64,000 nucleotides of DNA from Norana najaformis (taxonomy: Eukaryota > Annelida > Clitellata > Crassiclitellata > Hormogastridae), in contig OZ029925.1 of the NCBI GenBank assembly GCA_964023275.1, positions 10,245,184-10,309,183 on the forward strand. The letters are read 5' to 3'. The notes below the pieces were generated by a model that worked only from the letters and a program-made list of their open reading frames with translations, did no database searches and had not been told where the DNA came from. Of the stretch, positions 51,101 to 63,100 are shown one piece after another. Numbering within the stretch: the first letter of the stretch is position 1; each line of letters starts with the position of its first letter. A program made the position numbers and the translations under genes.

Positions 51101-54100
51101 TCTTTTTCAGGTTTTTGGAATGCTGAAACAGTATGATATTCCACAAAATAATTACAACCGATACTATGATGGATTTCAAGATACGGAAGATTGTGCCACG
51201 TTCTCTGACGAAACAGGTCATTAAATTTATTCAGTCTATCAACAAAAATTAAGGCATTTAATTTCTTTTATTACGCATTGTGCACTGTAGTTTAATCTTC
51301 CACCTTCAGATTTTTAAAGTTTAAGCTCCGGGTGTGTGACGTTGACGATCAACATGCCCGGAGACATTGATGCCATAAATTTTTAGTCTTTAGCTCCACT
51401 TGACTGTCTACTTGTCTTTGCGAATGCCACTCTATTTTGCTAGGTCTGATTTTCCTATTTGTTCTCTTTTGTAGAATTTAATAAATAACTAGCGATGTTC
51501 ATTTGTGTTAAAACAAAAAAAAAATAATTAATATAATCAAATTTTAAGTTGCACCTGTATCTATTCGTTCGTCTTTTAATGTCTTTTCTTACTGTTAGGC
51601 TGATGCCGTAGTCTTTGCTGGGCTCACTTGGTCTCTTAAACTGGCTTCCTCACGTCTAACCATCTAAATTCTCCTTAGACTGGTTCCACTATATCTACCC
51701 TAACATCATCTTAGACTGGTTCTGTAGCAATTTATCCCTAACACTCTATAAATTCTTGTTGTAATTGTACCATTTTATGCGTTTAGTAGCAGACACATTT
51801 CAGATCTGCTTTGTTTAATATTTTTCTAAGACCAACCTTTATTTCTTGGTTTTGGAATAAAATTCATTATAGTATAAATAATTCATAGTTTCAGTTGTGA
51901 ATGAATAATTGATTTTCAGAGTTAAGCGATGGTCCATTGCCAATGTTTGATGCTCCATTAACGCCTCAACGACTCCAGCGCTCAAAGCGAATGATTATTT
52001 ATCCTGGAATGGCGCAGTCTGATTATGTCGACTCAAAAAAAGCATTCATGGTGAGGATCTCGAAAATGTATAATTTATAAGCCTGACATCTGTTTTTAAG
52101 AATTCCTTTTAGTAGTTCTTGTTACTCAGTGATGTATCAAAATGACTGGAGCTAAAGAAGGTTGTTCTCCAACATTTATAAGATATTTGAAGCGTCGTCC
52201 TTATAATGACGATGTCATCGAAATGAATCAGCTTTTCTGCACAAGAGGCACGTCCATCTTGGTCTTATATATTCCAGCGGAAGCGGTCAGCTCAATTCAG
52301 GCGGCAATTGCGATCGCCCGTGACTGTACAGGCAGCTTAGGGCCAAAATCCTGCAAGTAGCATCCTCTTATTCTGACCAACTTTCGGGATTTTGGGGCCC
52401 CACTTTCTGTCCTCCATTTCCATTTTTTTTGTTTTCTTGGCAAACATCTGATATTGAACAATAATGTAGGAGGGGATGGTACCCCGGTGCCACTCTAGTG
52501 CCTATTGAAATCACATAAACTGGCGCGTTTTGCCCGTTTGTATGGACCTTAGATCTGGACATGGTCTACTGTCAAGCAACTCTGGTCGGTTTCTGGAATT
52601 CTAGATTTTTTGGGGAAATTGCATGATGTGCAATCGAGGCTTTAAACTTTGTTGCATGACTTGTTACTTGCAAAGTGACGGACAATGATGGTTGAATTTG
52701 ACCTGTAGCTGCTCAACTTCAGCCTTCATTTAGTCTGAAGAGCAGATGATGATGATGAAGTATTTGGAATCTCTTCTTAAAGTGAAGGTACAAATGGCAG
52801 GAGAAGTTAGGGGAATGTAGCCATGAAACGTGTTTGGGTGTTCCAACATGTGCTCCATCCTAAAGTGATTGACACCCTTGCTCATAGGTGCATATTAATA
52901 TTTCTCATAGTAATAATACTCAAATGATGTTCAATGGATTGCATTGACTGGGCACTAGTGAATGTTATGTATCAGTATAATGTAATATATACTTGTACCT
53001 AATGTACTGCATTTAATGCTGTTTTTATTGAGTATTAATGTGACTGAACTGCTGTGTATATTTTGACCAGATACAATCTCCACTGATATGGCGGAACTGA
53101 ACTGCTAAACTACTGAATATTTCCTGGCAGTGTACATTACCACTGATACGATAGAACACGCTGAGTAAACTGTTGGTTGTTTTATTTTATGTTGCAGGAT
53201 ACTGGAATGATTGTCCTGTCAGACTTGACTGTTGTGACCAAACCATGTTCAAGACCGTTTGGGAGATTGTCTGAACTTGGCGACTTTGGACTTCGTGGTA
53301 TGGTGCTACCTAGTCCAGGTTTATTCCCTGTTAAAATTTTATATTTAATATTGAACTTAAAGGCAAGAACAATTTCTTGGGCTCGCTCCGAGAGGCAGTG
53401 GTGGGTATGAAGGTGTAGGAACTTCACTGTTCTTAGACTTAACACATGACGAGGGGTGGTTAGTCCTCTCTCGCCACCTGATCTTCTAGCGACGGTGTAC
53501 AGTCAGTGTACTCTTTATAGCTGAGTTCGCTAGGGCGATTACGTTTGTCGAGGCAAATTTCTGCTGTGGCAGGGATTTGTACCGCTGACCTTATGACTGA
53601 CAGGGCAACACACCAGCCACTAGACTATCACACAGTTGTTCTAGCATTCTAGGTCTTTGGGAATATAGAGCTTGTGGTTATGCAAAATGAGTAAAGGTGC
53701 ATGTTGGTGAGACTATACAGGTGTGTGTGTGTGTGCACCCGTATGTATGCCCTAATATTGCTTAAGTCGGTTAACATAAGTGTACGGCAAATTTATATTT
53801 AAAATATAATCAAACTTGGACATTTGATTTAGCTACAGAATATCCTTTAAGTTGTATATGAGATCAAAATTTGCACTCGGATTTTGTTTTTCAATACGTA
53901 AACCGCCATCACAACTAGAAATACCCCAGCTGCACCGAGGATCTCAGATATTTTTCCTATCGACGTTTACATAGCACATGTAGAATTAGAATACATAAAA
54001 ACATCTAAACAAATTTGTTACCCCATTTTTTTAAAGATATCTTTTAATTTGGTTCTAATTTGTTACTGCATTTAGCAAAGTTTAGGCTAAAATTTTATAA

Positions 54101-57100
54101 TGTGCACGATCTTCCTGCATCGATCGTCTGGCTCTCTGATGAGGCAGTATCTCCTAAGTTAGCGAGTTGCGTCTACGGTTGTCAATTGTCATGAAATTTT
54201 ATTCCAGTGTCTATAAATCACAGCTAATTGCTGCTTGACTCACGCGCCCGTCGGTGCCACAAAACAGCATCAGATTTATTCTTAATAGAACGAGCCCTAT
54301 GCTTACGAGAATCATCAGATATCTTAATTTTGTGTTAGTGTTTTACTTTATCACAATCTTGCCTGCGTCAAAGCATCTGAATATGTCACTGAAGTCATTT
54401 TACAATAGTGTTAACGGCGTGCCCAACAACTGAACGCCAACACGTACTCTGATAGAAATTAATGCTTCTCGTAGAAAATTAGGGAGCGGCCATGCTATTA
54501 CCGAATTTGCGTGATATTGGAGCGCACCATAACGTTTCGGTCTTGTATGTGTTGATCTAATATGTATCTTTGCCTTATGCATGTTTTTGTATTTCTGAAC
54601 ATTTATAAAACACCCTTCAATAAGTTCTTAAAGTGTTCGATAAGAACGCCTGGTTTGTAATAATACTAGGCTAACAGAACTGATTACACTTGCAATTGTA
54701 AACATCTGCAGTTGTAAACACATGGACAGTTAAATTCAGTCTGTAATTTCACTCTAAATGACTGATGACGAGCCAATGAAGTACTCCTGGAGAATGGTAT
54801 GCCCACCGACTGGCTAGACTGGCTATGCATTTTTGATTGAAGTTTGACATCTGGCGCAGTAATCTCATCATTCTTATTTTTTTCCGAGGTATATGTGACC
54901 TCTCGGTATTAAAAACTTATGGGAGAATAGGTAAACCAGCTGGAACGGCCTGTACTCATCAACTTTACTATCACTACTGCTACTACTACCACTACAACTA
55001 CTGGTGCGTGAGGATCCCAGGTTCGCGTCCCGGTCGTGGCTTATTTCAGAGATTTCAATCTCGGGCTAGTACGGTCCGTGCGCGGGGACCTTAAATGGCG
55101 TGTAGCGGTGGTGAAGGATCTCACCCGTGCGCGGGTGGAGGCCATATGGCCGCTATAGAAAAACGTGTACAATTTACAATTTTTTTTACTACCACTACTA
55201 TGTCTACCACTACTACCACCAGGCCTACTACTACTACTACTTAGCGTACGCTGTACGTGTTACTATATATCCACTACAGTGTACGCCAAGAGTACAGTTG
55301 TAAATTTGTCAATGTTACCATTGTGTTGTTCAAATAGGTTTCTATTATGCGGAATATGAGCAATGCCATAAAGGAATTCTGATATATACTATCTGAGACT
55401 TTATTTAAAAATTTTGCATAATAGCCCAGTTGTAAGGACATTGCTGTTTTCTTTCTTCACTGAAGGACGATTTGGACCGATGGCGATGCCTATGGCCTAT
55501 GATGTTGCAGCTTCAAAGCCTGTGACGAGACCGACTAATGAAATTTCCGTCTTACACCGCACATTCTTTCCAGAGTCATGGCTTTGGCAGCTCACCTCAG
55601 TCGGGTATATAGGAAACCTCATTTCATTGAGATTTAGCAGAGCTGTTTTAGAATGTGTAAAAGATTTCTGACAAAGATAATTATAGCCAAGCATACATAC
55701 CTTTGAGCTATTTCAATCTGATTGCAGTAGACTAAAAATACGTAAATCACGCAGATTTCAGCGTCTTTAGAGCAAGATTGTTTTTGCTGTGACTGTCTTA
55801 ACTTTTTTGCTTTTACTCTGACCACCATCACTTTTTGGAGCTGAAGAAATGTTTGCAGTCATGTTTACAAAATATCCGATCACTTTATACGTTACTTGGA
55901 CATTTATTGAATTCTGTAGTAGTGATAAGATTGGTATGCAATTTTTTTAATTCGATGATCTGACTTTATATTTAGCAATTCTGGGTCTGAAGACATTAAC
56001 TTGGATCTTCCTCACACAATTACTGAGTGGATCGGAAACGGATTTTGCACGAATTCTCGGTCTGGGCTTGGAGTGGCATCACCATTTTCCATCACTGCCT
56101 TTCAGCCTTTCTTTTTGTCTTTCACACTTCCCTATTCGATGATTCGTGGCGAGAGAGTTGGCATACCTGTCTCTGTCTTCAATTACATGAATCAGTGTTT
56201 AAAGGTATGCATTTTTAGTAGGTGTACTGCCACAACAGTTTGTTGGAACTCTTTCATTCAAAACTGTACATGACCACTGAAAACAGAACGGATGAAAAAC
56301 AAAGAACTGATGTTTAACAAATCTCATCGTGTCAGTCACCTTGACACAACTTTAGATTTAACCAGTTTGAATGAAAATTTGATAAATTAAACAACAAAAT
56401 CGAATGAATGGAATGGAAAGCTGTTAATTAAAGAATAACACTCATCATCAATTTCTTAAGTTTTCATTTAACTTCTTGATATACCATATCCAAGATTTCT
56501 GTGCATTATGTCACTGTATTTTGCCTCTTAAAGCGGAAAATCTCAGGGTATCTGTACTTTTACTACTTCTGGCATTAAAGTTATGCACTTCTAAGTTCAG
56601 TTTAAGCTATGTGGAAAATAGTAATTTGTTTGATGTCATTGTTACGAATACATTTGTGCACATGCACTTGTTGGTAAATGTTGATGGAATGGTTATTTTA
56701 CCCATTCCTTAGCTAACCTGCTGTAAATGACGAAAGAATGATTACTAGGTAATCCATTGCATGTGCTGCCTCAGGTGTTGAATATATCTTGGATCTTTAC
56801 AAAAAATTTCCCTCTGCAGCTACAACACGTATTTCCTGCCGTGAGGGTTTTAAGTGCACCTCTGTAAGGGAAGTATTAAATCTAAGTTGTAATGTACTGC
56901 ATATCACGACCATAAAAGGAAAATGGCATGAAAATTAGAATGAAAAGGTGATGTATTTGCTGAAGGTTACGCTGTATGTGAATGAGAGCACTGCATTTGG
57001 ACTGAACAGAAACTCTCCTGTCACAGAACTCAGGGTCTGTGGACATCAGACAGAAACCCACACATACTATATTGTCCCACGTGAGCTTGGGAATATCAAC

Positions 57101-60100
57101 TTCACAGTCAAAGTAAGTTCACCTACTTTGTTTCTGTGATATCGGAGATAGATTATTGTTTATCATGATCATTCTGTTGCTTTGCCCTGTTGTGTTCGAA
57201 ATGCAAATAATTTTAGGAAAGTTTTCATTCATTCCAGGAGTGAATTTATTAAATGCCTCTTTATAACGTTTACTAAGAAGTTTTTCCAGACTAGTCAAAC
57301 TAAAATAGAACAGTTTTCATGAATTGATCAAAAGTGCTTGCACAGTCCCTTGCGAAGAGAAGACACAGATCTTGAAGGCCAGATAGATGGGCCACCCACT
57401 GAAAGACACAGCATCACATTGTCAAAGTTCTAGATGACTTAATGTGATTCATTAAATGGCGAAATGGTTTGACAGTGATTTGAATTTTGTCTGCGTGGTT
57501 GAAGATTGACAAGTGTCTGATGTTAAGTTTACTAGGCGTGTAATGTAGTGTGCTCTAACACAATTTCACATGCCACTACAACAGTCTTGGAGATTAGAAG
57601 ATTTTATATAATTTCTTGATGCAAAGATTTTATATAATTTCTTGATGCATGTTGAATTCTGTCTGTCTTAGGCTTCTTCAGTTGCTGCCGACGACCTTGA
57701 CACAAATTCGATCGAGGAACGAGAAATTATGACCGCAGAAGACATTATGACACAGAAATTGCTGGTTGAGGTATGAATTTGTAAATAATACCAGATGAAA
57801 TTGAACCCACTCTTGGTGGTGCATCATTCTTAATCCGCTTGATGATTTTAACTATTTTCCTTTTAGATGAGGTGTTTAGAGTTCAGTTAATTCGTGTAAT
57901 CCAAAGTTTTTAAGATATTCTAATTGATGCAATGCTTCTTAGGCCAAAAGCCTGCCTTTTGTTATCCTGAAAATTGGCCTTATAACTGGACGTTTAGAAG
58001 ACTTTCGTTAACCATAGCATAGGTGATTTCATTTAAATTGAATTTAATAAATACATCATTTCTTAATTTTAAGAGGAAGTTTTATCTTTCAGGCTGAAGG
58101 AAAAGAGGCAGAACAAACAAAAAGTGCATTCGTCTGTGCACCTGGTAAGAAGCATTAGCTTTATTAATACACGACGCAATTTTGAATAGGTTAAAAACTA
58201 AAGTAACTGCCATTTATTTAACATATACATCAATGTTTTAGAATGAATAGTAAAAGTTACAATTATTTTTTGTAATTTCTCTCATTTTGGCTTATGGTTG
58301 TCCTTAAATTTTAATTCAAATCACAATATATTGAGTTTAATATTGATTCAGTTTGAAGCATTTTATGATTTCAGCTGAGGGATCATTCTCAATTGGTTTG
58401 CCTGATGGATTGGTAGAGGACTCTGTGAGGTCGTTTACCAGCGTCATTGGTAAGATACATATTTGACATTATAAAGCAAACAGATTTGGGGCATAAATTT
58501 TATTAACTGAAGTGAATATCTTGAATAAAATCATTAGGTATAGATGATTGGGAAATGGTTGCACAGTTTGAAATCACTTGCATCTGATTGCAAATCCAAT
58601 AACTTTGCCCCAAATTGTGTTGTCAACTGGTGCTGTATTGTTGTTAAAATTAATGCTACATATTGCTTCATTTGGATTTCGTGGTTTATTTACATAAGAG
58701 AAAATGGTCATGAAACCGGAATTTTGTGCATTTGTGCACCTATGTTCTGGATATAGTTGATTCAGCAAAATCGAATAAACTGCAAATATCAGGCACTCTG
58801 AAAGTTAAAGTAAACACTAATCAGGGGTCTCAAAAGGTGTTGTACACACAACGCGCTCTGACAGTACATTACGTTTACCTTTGCACTCAATCAACGTTTG
58901 TTCAGCTTAAGCGTTGCTTCTTGAATGTTGATAATAATGGCATATGGTTGCTTAAGACTGTTTAATTCCTTAATGTATGTGATACGTTATCGTATTCTTC
59001 AGATTTCTTCAGCATCCAAAAGAACTAAGTATGGGAATCAGCTTATTCCAAGGCGCTCAGTCATGTCAATATTGGTGAGGAAGGTAAGGTCAGATTCGGT
59101 TGTGGGTCGAAATCTGAAGACCAAACCAGTAGACGGACAGACTGCTGTGTTGTGGATGGCGCTATATAACGTTTGCCAGTTCAGCTAATATACTCATTCT
59201 CTTTGCTTTGTACAGGTGATGTCATGGGGCCAGCTCTGACCGGTTTGGAGTCACTGCTTGCACTTCCAACTGGCTGTGGAGAACAGAATATGCTCAAATT
59301 TTCACCAAACATTTTCATCCTGCAGTATCTGCAGAAAACAAATAGCCTGACTGAAAACATAAGAGCCAAAGCTGTTGAATTTCTCCAAACAGGTCAGCAA
59401 CTGAGGTTTTTGTCTTGCGTAATAGAGACATACACTTTGTTTTGTTGAGTGGCATTAAATAAATTTAATTCTTTGATTCAGCTTTCTATTGGGCCTGAGT
59501 AATATGTATTCATACATTGCATGTCATTTTACGCAATGATTTTATTTGTGACAACAGATATTTGTGACCATAATCTGTCCATCAATCAGGTCAGACTTTC
59601 AGAATACTTACATGTAGCTCTTCCTGTATTGGTCTTCATATCAGGCAATGCAGTATTTCAATAATTTTTATTTTGCGTGATGCAGGTTATCAGCGCGAGT
59701 TGACATATCGTCATAAAGATGGGTCCTACAGCGCATTTGGTGAATCGGATAAAGAGGGCAGCATCTGGTTGACAGCTTTTGTTGTTAAGTCATTTGCTCA
59801 GGCTCAGCCTTTCATCTACATTGACCAGAAGGACCTCCAGAAAAGTATCAACTGGATCACATCGATACAGCTAGAAAACGGATGCTTTCCTCAGGCAAGT
59901 TATTCGATTGGTCTTCTGTGCTTCACAGTTCAGTGTTCCAAGTATGCACAGTTGGTTGTTTGTTTGTATGTTTGTATGTTTGTATGCATCTGAGTACTAG
60001 TGTAGCCCTTTCAAGAACCTAACAAAGGTGTTTAAGCCAGTGAAGATTTTACTAGTAGGCTACTGACTTGCTTTGTTCTAGTGTGACAAGGTTGCTTTAC

Positions 60101-63100
60101 TTTAAATAATCTTTAAGTTTATCAGAGTTTTGTTAGGCACAGTTTTCATGGGGTTGTTAGCACTGAATTCCTAGTGCCACATGAGAACCTACTGTACGTT
60201 ATGGAGCCTATTTGCAGTCAAGGAAATGATATGTGATATGCAAAGCATCATTTGGTTGTGCTGTTGCTTCAAAGGTTTATCTACAGAAAGGATAAAAGTG
60301 TTAACTCTTTTCTGGAACAGGTTGGTCGAGTACTGCATAAAGCTATGAAAGGTGGAATGGCTGGAAATGATGACAATTTTGCGGCTCTCACGGCCTATAT
60401 TCTGATTGCCCTTATGGAAGCAGGATTGCCTTCTCAGGTAGATTCAAAACTGTATACAATTTCACTGTTTTCTCCGTCATTTACCACTGTGTTTCTGTGT
60501 ATCTGCAATTTGCACATTTTAAGTACCTCATTTAATGTAGCGCTCCTTAAATAAGTCACTTAATATAGCGCATTCTAAGTACGTCACAAAAGGCTTCGCA
60601 CATGATTATCTAACACATCTGAACCAATGTGATTTTAGGCGGTTTAAAAATGTCTGATTGGTAATTTAGTCCACGAAAAAAGAAAATTACATACTACACG
60701 AGGTAGCCAAGATGGACGTAAACTCACAAGTTGGCTATTTTGAATTACCGAATATGTCCTCATTTTCAGAATAAATTATTGTTTGGTGCCTTTAAGAACC
60801 TCTGAAGAGCACTCTGTTATGGTAGAATATTTGGAAATATGGTCAGTTTGTAGTGCAATTACGCTTCCAGAACTGGAAAATTAGGCAAACTGACCAGATT
60901 CTGACCATAGAAAAGCCATTCCCAATCAACATTTGATGTTGTACTTGAGGTTATATATTTGGTTGCTATTATTTTGCTATTTCTATAGCTCTGCATATCA
61001 GATTTGATACATGCAAAGACTCAGTCCTCACTAGGACTATCTTTCTTTAACAGTCTCCTCACAAATTTTTCCGTTCGGCTTAATACGAATCACTTTGCAT
61101 TAAAGAAAAACGTTTATGTCTTAGTATAGTTACTTATAGCCACCTAGAGATAACCTCAAAGTGGTTTCTATGATAAGCTCAAGAAACGTTCTATTTACAT
61201 TAGACTTACTAATACGTTTCATGAGAATTATTGTTCTGCTGTTCCTCAGAATAAGTATTGGATGTACTTATATGGCATCTTTTCTTGGAAACAGGATCCT
61301 GTAATTTTGCGAGCAGTTCAGTGCTTGGAAATACAGCAAGTACCAGTATGGGATGTGTACACTCAGTCTCTCATGGCATATGCATACACCATGTGGAATC
61401 GCAATGAAACCAAACGAGCCGAAATTATGAACGCCTTGGCAGCAAAAGTCATAGCAGCTGGTAAGATGGGGCTGAGTTTAATTGTGATATTCGGTTTGCG
61501 AAGGGTGTTTCATTACCTTGACTAAGATTTTTTCACGTAATGATTTTTATGTTTCTCATGATGAATGCTGCGAATCGCAAGCATTCCGCTCTGGTTATTT
61601 TGAGTGGCACTTGTTCATTGTGCGGAGCATAATCAGAGCAGGCAGTGAATGTACCCTGAATAACCACGAGTGTGATCTTAACATTTAAGATATTTGTGAT
61701 GAACTGTAAGGCGGTGACTTGTAATGTCAGGAAGAGGCACCAGTGAGAAATTTTCTTAAGCATTGCAATATAGGAGCTGTATTATAACTTCAAAATGTCT
61801 TATCATGCATTTATTTACTGTACATTCCTGTCATCTTAGTTTCCCAGAATGGCTAGTACATAAATGTCCCAAGCATTATTTTATGTTACATTAGATATTC
61901 ATCAGTGTTGCCAACGTGCACTGGGTTACTGTGTCAGTCTTCTAATCAAAGATTATTAAAATTATTTGTCAGATGGAATGAAGCACTGGAATATGCCAGA
62001 TGATTCGTCATCATCTCCAGCTGCCACAGAGATGACTTCCTATGTTCTGCTCGCCATGCTGCATAACGCCGGGCCGGAAGTGATCGTTGAAGCCACTCCT
62101 GTCGTACGTTGGTTGTCCACTCAGAGAAATGGTCAGGGCGGGTTTTCATCTACCCAGGTCAGTCTAAGGAAATCGAGTCATTAAGAAAAATAAGGCATAC
62201 ACGACAGGCTTCATTCATGTTTTGTAATTCAGTAGTGAATATTGAATGAGGTTTATTGGACAATTCCTTACATAGGTATTATTTTTCTACCATTTTTTTC
62301 ATTTAAACACAGTATGGCGAGTTAATGTAAGTGCTTTTCATAATTATTACCCTTGAACCTGTTGTCATTGCACTTGAACTGTTGTGTTCGCTTTTAATAA
62401 AGGAAGGGCATAGTACTAAAATGTTACAACGTTCCAGTTTGTGTTCTGGCGAGAAAGGTAAGCCCCGTATCACATGCGAAATGTAGGGGTGGTGCTTATA
62501 TCGTGTTCTGTGACCCTTAACCCGGGAATGGACACGGCCAGTGCATCAGAGGACTTGCCATTTACTTTCCAGTTTATGACGGTACCAAATTATACCTCGG
62601 AGAGAACGACTAACTTGAGTTAGCAATGGAGTTTGCTCAGCAGGCGAGAACACACAATCTTTCACATACTGGGCAAGCGGGCTTCCATATAGACCATCAT
62701 ATCGCGCAATATTTGTATGAGGGCTCATGCAAAATGTAAATGCATGATTACAAACATTACATTGCACTTAGCGTTTTGGCTTTACTAAATGCTGCCATAT
62801 ATTGTGTTACAGGACACGGTGCTTGCTCTGCAGGCGCTTGCACAGTTTGCTGCTCTGTTGTACAACGGCGACTTTGATGCACGAGTGATGTTGACTGGCA
62901 CTGCTTGGAATTACAATGTCTCTGTCACAAATGATAATCGTCTGTTGCTACAGAAGCAAGAAGGACAGACTTTACCTTCGACACTAAAGTATGCTGTTTC
63001 AGGAACTGGATGTGTGCTTTTGCAGGTATTTACACCTTCAGATACGTAAACATTTTCTCCTTCTGTCTGACGCCTTAACCTGAAATTAAACCTTGAATGA

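Noticed and set aside
58975-59095. Candidate extra TEP exon (ATTCTTCAG| ... TTG|GTGAGG)
   Set aside because: Exons 24 and 25 join directly in phase to [13 protein letters not shown], as in CD109 (AIGDVLGPSINGL). There is no room for an extra exon, and its peptide has no family match.
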